In this document: piece by piece, positions 16,964 through 26,100 of the stretch
Layout: each line of letters opens with the position of its first letter
Position numbering within the stretch: position 1 is the first letter of the stretch
Source: Candidatus Eiseniibacteriota bacterium
GTDB lineage: Bacteria; Eisenbacteria; RBG-16-71-46
Direction of reading: 5' to 3'
Length of the DNA: 52,307 nucleotides
Assembly: GCA_016223045.1 (NCBI GenBank)
Contig: JACRPT010000093.1
Coordinates: 1-52,307 of the forward strand
Program-made: the position numbers and the translations under genes
Notes under the pieces: generated by a model
Seen by the model: only the letters and a program-made list of their open reading frames with translations
What the model was told of the DNA's origin: nothing
Databases searched by the model: none

Positions 16964-17095
16964 GCGTCACGCACCCGGCGCCTGTAGCGGTGGGTTACAT
17001 CCGGACTGGAAAGGAGGTCGCACTCTCGGCTCGCAGCAGTTCCTGACTTCGGACCCGCTGTTTCGTTCATCTTCGTCCCAGGAGTGACCAACACC

Positions 17096-18145
17096 ATGAA
17101 ACGCCTGATCCTGATCCTCACGGCCGTGTGCCTGGGGGGACTGGTTTCGGTGGCCCTGGCGGGCGACTACCACTCGGGATCCACGCTGGTCTGCAGTGAC
17201 TGCCATACGGCGCACTTCAGCATCCAGCCCGGCCATGACGCCGGCTTCCATCCCGAGCTGCTCGGCCCCAGCGGACCGTACGACAACCTGCTCCTCAACG
17301 AGGTCAACGACCTGTGCCTCTCGTGCCACAACGAGAACTCGATCGCGCCTGACGTGTTCGGTGCCAACCACGGCAAGTACAGCGGCACCGTGCGGCGGGC
17401 CGGCGGTCTCAATGCGGCTGCGGGGCACCTGGCGAACGACCCGGGCTACACGGAAGTCACAGGCCACACGCTGTGGTCGTCCGCCACGCCTCCGGGCAAC
17501 GGCGGCGCCTACGTTCCTCCGGCGGACGGGCTGGAGTGCACCCAGTGCCACTCGCAGCACGGGCAGAAGGCCTTCCAGTACCGCAACCTGAAGCAGGCCA
17601 CTTCGGCTGACACGCTGGACTACGCGGTCACGACGAACGACCTGAACAAGGCCGTGTTCGAGCGGGCTCCCCGTTCGTACTCGGACGCCGACGTGGACTA
17701 CAACGAGCCGCATCAGTGGAGCGACTACGCCAAGTTCTGCGGCCTGTGCCACACCAACTTCCACGGAGTGGGTGGTGACGCCAACATGGGCAGCGCCTCC
17801 GGCGGCTACGTCAACGGCGGCATCCCCTGGAAGCGCCACCCGGTGGCCGACGTCAACATCGGCGCGACGGGCTCGTCCAAGACCTACATCTCCAGCCTCA
17901 CCCAGTTCAACAGCCATGTGAACCGGGTCAAGGTGATGGACTCGCAGGGCCTCTGGAACGGCACCACCGCCGACAACACGGTGACGCCGTCGTGCTTCAG
18001 CTGTCACAGGTCGCACGGCGACAAGAACCCGTTCGGGCTGATCTACCTGCTCGGCGACGGGGTGAACCCGGTCACCGAAGAGGGTGACGGCGCGCAGTAC
18101 AAGAACCTGTGCCGCCAGTGCCACGTCCAGGGCGCTGACAGCTAG
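17096..18145 (+). CDS. hexaheme c-type cytochrome (periplasmic/exported)
   Basis: The 349-residue protein has a clear Sec signal peptide (MKRLILILTAVCLGGLVSVALA). Six CxxCH haem-attachment motifs follow in order: CSDCH, CLSCH, CTQCH, CGLCH, CFSCH, CRQCH. Haem density is low (about one per 54 residues) with long Ser/Thr/Asn-rich segments, as in outer-surface or outer-membrane-associated cytochromes. The ATG at 17096 follows AGGAG by 11 nt; an in-frame GTG at 17084 overlaps the ribosome site and is less likely. It lies between the NHL gene and the 10-heme gene, the latter separated by a duplicated promoter/hairpin segment. Confidence 0.88.
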   Translation: MKRLILILTAVCLGGLVSVALAGDYHSGSTLVCSDCHTAHFSIQPGHDAGFHPELLGPSGPYDNLLLNEVNDLCLSCHNENSIAPDVFGANHGKYSGTVRRAGGLNAAAGHLANDPGYTEVTGHTLWSSATPPGNGGAYVPPADGLECTQCHSQHGQKAFQYRNLKQATSADTLDYAVTTNDLNKAVFERAPRSYSDADVDYNEPHQWSDYAKFCGLCHTNFHGVGGDANMGSASGGYVNGGIPWKRHPVADVNIGATGSSKTYISSLTQFNSHVNRVKVMDSQGLWNGTTADNTVTPSCFSCHRSHGDKNPFGLIYLLGDGVNPVTEEGDGAQYKNLCRQCHVQGADS

Positions 18146-18172
18146 ACGTCGCACGGAAGCAACCGGCCGCGG

Positions 18173-18178
18173 TAGATT
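18173..18178 (+). promoter_or_regulatory. putative -10 box TAGATT (copy 1)
   Basis: GCGGTAGATTGG, 28 nt after the hexaheme gene stop. A transcript starting a few nt downstream would meet the copy 1 hairpin within about 25 nt. No clear -35. Confidence 0.35.
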
Positions 18179-18206
18179 GGACGAGCAGACGACGGCCGGC
18201 TCGGCG

Positions 18207-18238
18207 GGTGCGGGCCGCGAGGTCCGCACCCTCCCTTT
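18207..18238 (+). terminator. hairpin plus T-run in copy 1 of the duplication
   Basis: GGTGCGGGCC (18207-18216), loop GCGA, GGTCCGCACC (18221-18230), then CTCCCTTTT. It could end the hexaheme transcript or attenuate transcription from the box just upstream. Confidence 0.6.
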
Positions 18239-18243
18239 TGCGG

Positions 18244-18249
18244 TAGATT
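18244..18249 (+). promoter_or_regulatory. putative -10 box TAGATT (copy 2)
   Basis: Second copy of the same box, 82 nt before the 10-heme cytochrome start. A hairpin (18278-18301) without a T-run lies in the resulting leader, next to the ribosome binding site. Confidence 0.4.
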
Positions 18250-18331
18250 GGGCGTGCGAACGACGGCCGGCTCGGCGGGTGCGGGCCACCAGGTCCGCAC
18301 CCTCCCTCATGTCAGGCGACGCGGAGGAACG

Positions 18332-19789
18332 ATGCGCGTGATGGCACCAGGGCGTGAGCCGGAGAACGGACGCGGTCCGCGCCGCTCGCGCGCGCCCGCC
18401 TCGCACCTGAGGACGGCGGGAGCGCTGCTCTCGGTCCTTCCGGTGCTGGCGCTGGCCGCGCCGGGCGCGACTCGACGCGACCCGCTGGAGATCGCGAGAA
18501 TGCTGGCCACCGGCGCCCACGCCGGCGACTGCTCTACCTGCCACAGCCAGCACGGCGAGGGCCAGCCCATGGCCTACGAGCACGCGCTGATCGGCCCCGA
18601 CGACAACACGCTCTGCGACCGCTGCCATACCACGCCGTGGTCGGGCGGCAGCTATCCGGGCACCTGGACCTACACGGGCTCGGCTCACGGGTCGAGCCGC
18701 ACCGCGATCTGGCCCGGCCCCGACCCGCCGGCCCGCACCGAGCCCGACGCGCCGGGCAAGTGCCTCAACTGCCACGACCCGCATGGTTGGAAGGACGGGA
18801 GCGGCGAGATCCCGCGCCTGATGGTGGCGCGCGAGGAGGCACTGTGCCTGGCCTGCCACGACGGCAGCCCGGCGACGACCAACGTGCGCTCCGACCTGCA
18901 GAAGGCCTATCGCCACCCGACCACGGACTACAGCGGCCGCCATGCCGGGCCTGCCGAGTCCCTGCCCTCCGACTTCGCCGTATCGCCGGTCAACCGGCGG
19001 CACGCGGAGTGCGAGGATTGCCACAATCCGCACGTGGCGCGTCACGACCCCGGGGCAGGGCCGATGCCGCCCGACGCCTCGAAGCGACTGCTCGGCGCGA
19101 GCCGCGTCCGCGTGCTGAACGGCCCGGCCGGCGGCGCGCCGACCTACACCTTCCTCGCCGGCGCCGACACGCTCACCGCGCCGGTCACCGAGTACCAGCT
19201 CTGCTTCAAGTGCCACTCCTCGTGGACCGTCCAGCCCGGCGGGCAGACCGACCTCGCGCGCGTGCTGAACCCGGCCAATCCCTCCTATCACCCGGTCGAG
19301 GCTTTGGGGAAGAACCTCAACATCAACTCGCTTGCGTTCGTCACCGGCTGGAGCGCGACGTCCTACACGAAATGCGGCGACTGCCACGGCAGCGACCTCG
19401 GGGCCGCCGGACCGCACGGCTCGAGCTACCGCTACATCCTGAGGTCCCCCTACACCGCGTCCTCGTCGTTCCGGACCATGGCCCCGAACGAGGCGTGCTT
19501 CGGCTGCCACTCCTACGACGTCTACGCGAACCGCAACTCCCCGGAGTCGGTGCGCAGCGCCTCGCGCTTCAACCGGCCGCGCGCCGACAAGGGCCATGCG
19601 GAGCACGTGGACCAGAAGCAGGTCCCCTGCTACGCCTGCCACACCACGCACGGCTCGAGCACGCTCAAACACCTGATCGTCACCGGGCGGAGCCCGGGCA
19701 TCCAGAGCTACACCGAGACCCCGACCGGCGGCACGTGCAGCCCGACTTGCCACGGCAGCAAGTCCTACACCGTGAACTATGCGCGATGA
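18332..19789 (+). CDS. decaheme c-type cytochrome (one CX3CH site)
   Basis: The 485-residue protein has an N-terminal signal segment (AGALLSVLPVLALAA). Nine CxxCH motifs are present: CSTCH, CDRCH, CLNCH, CLACH, CEDCH, CFKCH, CGDCH, CFGCH, CYACH. A final CSPTCH follows, a CX3CH site that some haem lyases accept. The ATG at 18332 follows GGAGGAAC. Its last 11 nt overlap the start of the outer-membrane barrel gene, so the two proteins are translationally linked. In porin-cytochrome conduits a periplasmic multiheme cytochrome is inserted into a beta-barrel. This pairing fits that model, though which face this cytochrome occupies is inference. Confidence 0.88.
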   Translation: MRVMAPGREPENGRGPRRSRAPASHLRTAGALLSVLPVLALAAPGATRRDPLEIARMLATGAHAGDCSTCHSQHGEGQPMAYEHALIGPDDNTLCDRCHTTPWSGGSYPGTWTYTGSAHGSSRTAIWPGPDPPARTEPDAPGKCLNCHDPHGWKDGSGEIPRLMVAREEALCLACHDGSPATTNVRSDLQKAYRHPTTDYSGRHAGPAESLPSDFAVSPVNRRHAECEDCHNPHVARHDPGAGPMPPDASKRLLGASRVRVLNGPAGGAPTYTFLAGADTLTAPVTEYQLCFKCHSSWTVQPGGQTDLARVLNPANPSYHPVEALGKNLNINSLAFVTGWSATSYTKCGDCHGSDLGAAGPHGSSYRYILRSPYTASSSFRTMAPNEACFGCHSYDVYANRNSPESVRSASRFNRPRADKGHAEHVDQKQVPCYACHTTHGSSTLKHLIVTGRSPGIQSYTETPTGGTCSPTCHGSKSYTVNYAR

Positions 19790-21503
19790 GCGGGCCGGCA
19801 GGGGTGCGGCGGGGGCGGCCGCGGTGGCGCTCGGGCTCGCCTGCCTGGCGGGCGCGGCGCCGGCCCACGCCCAGGGGCTCAAGGGCTTCCTCCAGGTCCA
19901 GTTCCAGCGCGTCGAGCAGAACCAGACCGTCATGGTGGACGGAGTGCCACGGCAGGTGAAGCTGACGCGCGAGTCCTGGGTCCAGACCTACGAGCTCGAC
20001 CACGTCGCCCAGGTGCGACAGAACCTGAGCCTGGTCTCGCAGCTGCGCTGGATCGAGTCCACGCGCCCCGGCAGCGCGGACCGCAGCCGCACGCCCTTCG
20101 GCTCGATGCGGCTCGGGCATCCGCTGTTCGGCCTGAGCGGCTCCTACCGGCCGATCACCACGACCTCGTCCATTTCCGGCGGGGCGCCCGGATTCCTCGA
20201 GCCCGGGACGCCGGCCCCTTCGAGGGCAGTCACGACCCGCAACCAGGAGATGCAGTTCGCCGGCTATCTGGCGATGCCGAAGCTGCCGCGCCTGGACGCC
20301 TCGTGGACGCGCCGGCACCGCAATGGCGACGCGCTCTTCAAGGAGGAGACCGGCATCACGCGCGTGGCGAACCTCAACTACGACGCCGGCCCCGCCTACG
20401 TGCGCGGGGGCTACAACGACCTGGCGCGCGACGGCGGCGGATTCTCGGCGCGCACCATCCTCCAGCGCAACGTCGAGGGGGGCACGGGGGTCCGCCTGAG
20501 CCCAGCCGCCGCAGTCTCGCTGGCGCTGTCCTACGACTTCTCGCAGAGCCAGCGCGGCGACGCCAGCGGCCGCAACACCCGCTCGCGCTCCCAGACCGCC
20601 TCGGTCTCGGGCGGCGTGCGCCAGTCGCCGAAGTCGGACTGGAGCCTGTCCTACGCGTGGCGCCGCGCCGAGAGCCCCGGGACGACCCGGGCCAACCTCG
20701 ACGGCCACGAGGGCTCGCTCTCGTACAACCTGCAGGCCACGCGCCGGGTGCGCTTCACGACCGGCACCGGGCTGCGGACCGAGAGCCTCCGCGACCGGAG
20801 GCAGCTGGTGCGCTACGCCAATGCCGTGCTCTCGGCCGACGGCGACATCGTGCACAACGTGCGGGCCAGCACCAGCCTCGCCCACGTCACGAACTGGCTC
20901 CCCTCCCACTCACCCTACTCGGTCGAGAGCTGGCATTCCGGCGCCCGCGCGCGGCTGCGCGAGGGCCTCGAGCTCACCGACGACCTGGTGATCACCGCCA
21001 ACGGCGACACCGCGGCGCTCGACACCCGGGTGGTCACGCAGAACTCGCTGGGGCTGCAGGCCACGCCACTGCGCAGCCTGACGGTCGCCCTCTACGACCG
21101 GCGCTACCACGCCGGCCCGAGCCTGCTCGGGACCTCGGCCGACTCGCGCACGCTCGCGCTGGACGTGCGCTGGCGGGTGGTGCCGTCTCTCGAGCTGACC
21201 ACGAACGCCTCCCGGACCGGGCTGCTGCCCGCCAACGATCCCCGCACCTCGACCGTCGCCCTGGGCCTGCGCTGGAACCCCTCGGCGCGGTTCCAGTTCG
21301 CCGGCAACTACACCCGCACCGGGGGTTCTTCGCGGCTCGCGGATGCCGCCCTGATCAGCGGGCGCGAGTTCCTCACCGGCCGCGTGTTGGCCGGACTCAG
21401 CCGAACGGTTACGCTGAGCGCTGGAACCAGCGTGGCCGACCCCGGACGGGCCTCACGATCGAGCCAGTTGGACGCGCTCCTGACCAAGAGCTTCGGGAGG
21501 TAG
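19779..21503 (+). CDS. outer-membrane beta-barrel protein, porin-like partner of the cytochromes
   Basis: The 574-residue protein has a signal peptide (AAAVALGLACLAGAAPAHA). The remainder alternates short amphipathic strands and polar loops, for example LSYDFSQSQRG, GLRTESLRD and LALDVRWRV, consistent with a barrel of about 20 or more strands. It ends LDALLTKSFGR, with an aromatic close to the C-terminus. It has no CxxCH motif. The start overlaps the 10-heme gene by 11 nt, and the lipoprotein gene follows after 6 nt. By position and architecture it is a candidate sheath protein for transmembrane electron transfer, analogous to MtrB/PioB-type porins, although sequence similarity to those cannot be judged here. 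Confidence 0.7.
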   Translation: MRDERAGRGAAGAAAVALGLACLAGAAPAHAQGLKGFLQVQFQRVEQNQTVMVDGVPRQVKLTRESWVQTYELDHVAQVRQNLSLVSQLRWIESTRPGSADRSRTPFGSMRLGHPLFGLSGSYRPITTTSSISGGAPGFLEPGTPAPSRAVTTRNQEMQFAGYLAMPKLPRLDASWTRRHRNGDALFKEETGITRVANLNYDAGPAYVRGGYNDLARDGGGFSARTILQRNVEGGTGVRLSPAAAVSLALSYDFSQSQRGDASGRNTRSRSQTASVSGGVRQSPKSDWSLSYAWRRAESPGTTRANLDGHEGSLSYNLQATRRVRFTTGTGLRTESLRDRRQLVRYANAVLSADGDIVHNVRASTSLAHVTNWLPSHSPYSVESWHSGARARLREGLELTDDLVITANGDTAALDTRVVTQNSLGLQATPLRSLTVALYDRRYHAGPSLLGTSADSRTLALDVRWRVVPSLELTTNASRTGLLPANDPRTSTVALGLRWNPSARFQFAGNYTRTGGSSRLADAALISGREFLTGRVLAGLSRTVTLSAGTSVADPGRASRSSQLDALLTKSFGR

Positions 21504-21509
21504 GACCTG

Positions 21510-22097
21510 ATGAGGCTTCCGCGGATCGCGCGCCTGATCGCCATCGGCTTCGCCACGCTCGGGCTGTCCGGCTGCGCCGCGCCCGCACGCTTCTATGTGA
21601 ACCCCCAGGCCGACATGTCCTACTACAAGAAGATCGCGGTCCTCCCCTTCTCGAATCTCACGCAGCAGGGCTTCGCCGGCGAGCGCGTGACGCGCGCCTT
21701 CGTGACGGAGCTGGTCATCACCGACCGCTTCCAGGTCGTGGAACCCGCGGAGTTCCGCGCGGTGCTCGCCCGCGTGGGCGTCGAGTCGAACATCGAGAGC
21801 GGCATCGACCCCGACAAGCTCAAGGAAGCCGCCGCGCAGGTGGGCGCGACCGGCGTGGTGCGGGGCGCGGTCAGCGAGTACCAGATGCAGCGCGCCGGCC
21901 AGGAGGAGGTCCCGGTGGTGAGCTTCGACGTCGAGCTGCTCGACGCCGCCACGGGGAACGTGGTGTGGCGGGTCTCCCTCAGCCGCAAGGGCCACGGTCG
22001 CCTGCCGCTCGTGGGCGGTGGGGCGCGCACCTTCGGCCGCGTGACCCAGGAAGCCTGCGAGCAGGCGGTCGCCGTGCTGCGCGGCAAGGCGTTCTGA
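21510..22097 (+). CDS. CsgG/LpoB-like outer-membrane lipoprotein
   Basis: The 195-residue protein has a lipoprotein signal peptide with lipobox LSGC (mature Cys near residue 22). The core KKIAVLPFSNLTQQGFAGERVTRAFVTEL, a later LLDAATGNVVWR and the helix ending EQAVAVLRG form the CsgG/LpoB-type fold. CsgG proper makes an outer-membrane export pore for curli; LpoB-type relatives activate peptidoglycan synthesis. At about 195 residues this lacks the long transmembrane hairpins of CsgG, so a periplasmic scaffold role is more likely than a pore. It is encoded 6 nt after the barrel and 1 nt before a second related lipoprotein. Confidence 0.65.
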   Translation: MRLPRIARLIAIGFATLGLSGCAAPARFYVNPQADMSYYKKIAVLPFSNLTQQGFAGERVTRAFVTELVITDRFQVVEPAEFRAVLARVGVESNIESGIDPDKLKEAAAQVGATGVVRGAVSEYQMQRAGQEEVPVVSFDVELLDAATGNVVWRVSLSRKGHGRLPLVGGGARTFGRVTQEACEQAVAVLRGKAF

Positions 22098-22098
22098 C

Positions 22099-22734
22099 GT
22101 GCGCGCTCCCGGCCGCTTCGTGCGCCGCGTCCTGCGCGGCCCGGGCTGTCTCGCGCTCGCCGCCGCGCTGCTCGCCGGCTGCGCCTCCGCGCCGCCACGC
22201 GCGCGCGGCGTCCGCGCGGTGACCGGTCTCCCGGTGCGCGTGGCGCTGCTCCCGCTCGAGAACCTCACCGGCAACGCGGACGCCGGGAATCTGATGACCC
22301 GCATCCTGTTCGTGGAGCTGGTGCGCACGCACGCCTGCGAGGTCGTGGAGGCGGGCATCGTGGACACCGCGGTGGTCGAGCTGCGCATCCGCAACGGCGG
22401 CTCGCTCTCGGCCGCCGAGCTGCGGGGACTGGGTTCCATGCTCGACGTGCGTTACGTGCTGGCCGGGACCGTGCTCGAGAGCGGCAGCGCGAGGACGCCG
22501 GACGGCGACGTGCCGACGCTGGGCGTGGCACTCAAGCTGCTCGATGTCGGGAGCGGGCGCGTGGTGTGGGCCCAGATGCGGTTCCGCACCGGCGATGACC
22601 GCGAGACCGTCTTCGGCTGGGGCCGGGAGAAGGACCCGCAGCGGCTCGCCGCGGCGCTCGCCGCCGACGTGCTCAAGGACTTCAGCATCCCCGGCGCGGG
22701 CGCGCCGCACGATTCTACCGGAGGCAGGGAATGA
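22099..22734 (+). CDS. second CsgG/LpoB-like lipoprotein
   Basis: The 211-residue protein starts from GTG at 22099, 1 nt after the previous stop. Lipobox LLAGC is followed by ASAPPRARG. The core VRVALLPLENLTGNADAGN and LKLLDVGSGRVVWAQMRF parallel the preceding lipoprotein, suggesting an old tandem duplication with strong divergence. It overlaps the next gene by 4 nt (ATGA). The pair sits between the barrel and the 42-heme cytochrome, so a role in anchoring or assembling surface electron carriers is plausible but unproven. Confidence 0.65.
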   Translation: MRAPGRFVRRVLRGPGCLALAAALLAGCASAPPRARGVRAVTGLPVRVALLPLENLTGNADAGNLMTRILFVELVRTHACEVVEAGIVDTAVVELRIRNGGSLSAAELRGLGSMLDVRYVLAGTVLESGSARTPDGDVPTLGVALKLLDVGSGRVVWAQMRFRTGDDRETVFGWGREKDPQRLAAALAADVLKDFSIPGAGAPHDSTGGRE

Positions 22735-23198
22735 CACGCTGGCGGCAGGTGGTGCTCGTGGCGGGACTCCTCGGGGCGGCGGGAGCGGCGGTGGCCGGCC
22801 CGGTGTCGTCGGTGCGGCTCGTCAAGGTCGAGGCGGTCACCTTCGAGATCCGCCACCGCATCTTCCCCGGCTTCCGCGAGCAGGACCAGGTGAAGCTCAA
22901 GGAGGACTTCCAGGTCGGGGACACGCCGTACTCCGCCAGGGTCGTGGAGTTCGTCCCCGACTTCGCGATGGACCTCAAGTCCCGCAAGGTCCTCTCGCGC
23001 TCCAACGAGCCGAAGAACCCGGCCTTCCGCATCATCGTGCGCGAGAAGGGCGTGCCGCAGGACACCACGTGGGCGTTCCTGAACATGCCGCCGCACTTCG
23101 CGCGCAAGTCCATGCTCGCCTTCCAGGTCCTGCGCATCGACTTCGCCGACCGGCCGCCGATCGTCAGCGGCGACTCCACGAAGGCGGTCCAGCCGTGA
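22731..23198 (+). CDS. small exported protein of the cytochrome operon, unknown function
   Basis: The 155-residue protein has a signal peptide (VVLVAGLLGAAGAAVAG). A compact soluble domain follows with VKVEAVTFEIRHRIFPGF, VVEFVPDFAMDLKSRKVLSRS, EPKNPAFRI and WAFLNMPPHFARK. No cysteine or haem motif is present. I recall similar PDFAxDxKSRKVxSRS proteins beside multiheme cytochromes in other bacteria, but cannot name a characterised family. The start ATGA overlaps the lipoprotein stop and its stop overlaps the GTG of the giant cytochrome. It is therefore an integral operon member, perhaps a periplasmic chaperone or docking factor. Confidence 0.6.
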   Translation: MTRWRQVVLVAGLLGAAGAAVAGPVSSVRLVKVEAVTFEIRHRIFPGFREQDQVKLKEDFQVGDTPYSARVVEFVPDFAMDLKSRKVLSRSNEPKNPAFRIIVREKGVPQDTTWAFLNMPPHFARKSMLAFQVLRIDFADRPPIVSGDSTKAVQP

Positions 23199-26100
23199 GC
23201 CGCGGCGCGCGCGGGTGGCCGCGGCGCGCGCGGGCCGCGCTGCTGGCCGCGCTGGCCGGCGCCGTGATGCTCGCCGCCGGTCACCGGATCACGGCGGCGC
23301 GCGCGGGCGCCGGCCCGGCGCGCACCTGCTACGACTGCCACAAGGAGTCGAAGAAGGTATTTCAGAAGAAGTTCGTGCACGCCCCGGTCGCGAAGGCCGA
23401 CTGCGCGGCGTGCCACATGAGCCACGGGTTCACCCAGGCGCTGGTGCTCAAGAAGGCGCTCCCCGGGCTGTGCTACGACTGCCACAAGGACCTCGAGAAG
23501 GCGCCGGCGCCCGCGCACCAGCACGCCGCGTTCGCGCAGGGCCAGTGCCTGGGCTGCCACGAGCCGCACGCCACCGACCTGACGCACCTGGTGCGCGAGG
23601 GCGGCCCCGCGGCCTCGTGCTTCAAGTGCCACGCCGCGGCGAAGCAGGAGAGCGAGGCCGCGCACGTTCACCCGCCGTTCAGGAGCGGGGACTGCTACGC
23701 CTGCCACGCTGCGCACGGCGCGAGCGAGCCGGGACTGCTCAAGGCGAAGGGCGAGGCGCTGTGCGCCACCTGCCACGCCGCGGCGCAGATCGAGGCGAAA
23801 CACGCGAGCGTGGTGCGCGGCGGGCTCCAGTGCCTGGACTGCCACGCCGCGCACGCCGCTGCGGACGCGAAGCTGACGCGGGCCGGCGCGCATCCGCCGG
23901 TGTCCGAGGGCCAGTGCGAGTCGTGCCACGAGATGGCGGACGGCAAGCCCACCGGCAAGCTGGTGGCGCAGGTGCCGGAGCTGTGCCAGACCTGCCATGC
24001 GGACACGCAGGGGCTCGACGCGAAGGCGCACCCGCACCCGCCCGCGGCGGGCGGCGACTGCCTGTCCTGCCACGACCCGCACCGCGGCGGCTCGGGCGCG
24101 CTGCTCAAGGACAAGCCCATGGCGCTGTGCGGCGCCTGCCACGAGGACCTGGCGGAGGCGGCGAAGCAGCCGGTCGTTCACAAGGCTTTCGCGGACGGGA
24201 GCTGCGCGTCGTGCCACGAACCCCACGGCTCCGATCGCGCGAAGCTCAGGAAGACCGAAGACGGGGAGATGTGCCTCTCCTGCCATCAGGACCTCGGCAA
24301 GCGCCTGGGCCTTCCCGGCACACATCCTCCCGCGGCGAAGAAGGACTGCCTGCGCTGCCACGTCCCGCACGCGGGAACGCAGGAGCATCTGCTGCGGCGC
24401 GAGGAGCGCGGGCTGTGCGTGACCTGCCACTCGGGCCTCGGCCGGAAGCTCGCGGGCAAGGAAGCCCACCCGCCGTTCCGCACCGGGAGCTGCACCGCCT
24501 GCCACGACCCGCACCAGTCGGCCCAGGCGAAGCTCACGAAGGCGGCGGCGCCCGCGCTGTGCTTCCAGTGCCACCCGCAGGTGCAGCGCGCCGCCGGCCA
24601 GGCGCACCCGCACCCGCCGGCGCAGGAAGGCCAGTGCCTCACCTGCCACGGGCCCCACGGCGGCGAGACCGCCGGACTGCTCGCTTCGAAGCCCCAGGAG
24701 CTGTGCGTCTCCTGCCATGCGGAGATCGGCAGGAAGATCGCCTCGTCCGCAGCCCACACCGCCGCCGCCGCCGGCAGGTGCATGAGCTGCCACGAGCCGC
24801 ACGGCTCGAAGAAGGAGAAGCTGCTGCGGGGCGAGGGCAACATGCTGTGCGCCACCTGCCACGCGGGCATCGGCAAGGAGGGCGACAAGGTCCATTCGCC
24901 GGTCGTGTCCGGCGACTGCCTCGCCTGCCATGACCCGCACGGCGGCACGGTCGCCCCGGCGCTGGTCAAGGCCGTGCCGGCGTTGTGCGCCGACTGCCAC
25001 GACCTCACCGGCGACGAGCTGAAGGCGAAGCACGGCGGCGCCGACCTGGCGGGCGCGAAGTGCCTCTCCTGCCACACGCCGCACGCCTCGAAGGAGGCGG
25101 GACTGATGGGGGCGAGCGAGCACCCGCCCTTCGCCGAGAAGCAGTGCGACGAGTGCCACGCAGCCGGCCAGCCGCCGAATGCGAAGAGCTTCACCCGCCC
25201 GGTGACGCAGTTGTGCGCGACCTGCCACGACGTGGCCGTGCCGAAGAGCGCGGGCGCCACGGTCCACCCGCCGGCGAAGGCCGGGCAGTGCCTGACCTGC
25301 CACACGCCGCACGCTTCCGACCGCAGCGGGCTGCTCGCGCGTCCCACCGCGGAGCTGTGCGCCACCTGCCACGCGAACGTGATCCGGGACGCGAAGCTCC
25401 CGCACGGCCACCCGCCCGCGGCGAAAGGCCAGTGTGCGACCTGCCACGAGCCGCACCTGAGCGGTCGCGCCGGGCTGCTCAAGGCGAAGCCGACCGAGCT
25501 GTGCTTCTCCTGCCACAAGGACCTGGCGGCGCGCATCGCCGAAGGCACGCCGCACGCCCCGGTCGCGATGAACATGTGCTTCACCTGCCACGCCCCTCAC
25601 GGCTCGCCGAACCCGGGGATGGTGAAGCGCGAGGGCGCGACGCTGTGCGGGGCCTGCCATGCGCCGAAGAAGCCGGCGCTGGTGGCGAAGCACCCGGGCA
25701 TGGACCTGGCGACGGCGAACTGCCTCTCCTGCCACGACCCGCATGCCCAGCAGAAGGGCCAGCGCGGGCTCATCCGCTTTGCGAAGCACATGCCGTTCGT
25801 GCGCGGCGAGTGCACCTCGTGCCACACCCGGCGCGGCGCGGCGACCACGGTGGCCAAGGGCGGCGCGCTGTGCTTCAAGTGCCACGAGGACTTCCCCGGG
25901 AAGCTCTCGAAGTCCCACATCCATCCACCGCTCAAGGGCGAGAATGAGTGCCTGACCTGCCATGCGCCGCACGCCGCGGCCGCAGTGCCGCTGCTGCGCG
26001 CGCCGAAGGACCGGTTGTGCTTCCAGTGCCACGACCACCGGCTGGTCGAGGGCTCGGTGAAGCACCAGGCGCTCGAGCAGGGCTGCCTGACCTGCCACGA

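Larger units (their letters stand above)
18170..18311 (+). repeat. 71-bp tandem duplication carrying a promoter-like box and a hairpin
   Basis: Copy 1 is 18170-18240 and copy 2 is 18241-18311; the two differ at about 8 of 71 positions. Each copy starts CGGTAGATTGG and ends with the hairpin GGTGCGGGCC-loop-GGTCCGCACC followed by CTCCCT. Copy 1 has a T-run (CTCCCTTTT) and so resembles a terminator; copy 2 ends CTCCCTCAT. The 10-heme gene starts 21 nt after copy 2. Confidence 0.85.

Noticed and set aside
16961-17010. Possible GEMM (c-di-GMP/cGAMP) riboswitch before the hexaheme gene: TCACGCAC and GTAGCGGTGGGTTAC fragments
   Set aside because: The central GCAAACC and GACGCAAAGCC parts of the aptamer are missing and the two fragments are too close together to fold as the known structure. 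A covariance scan would settle it.
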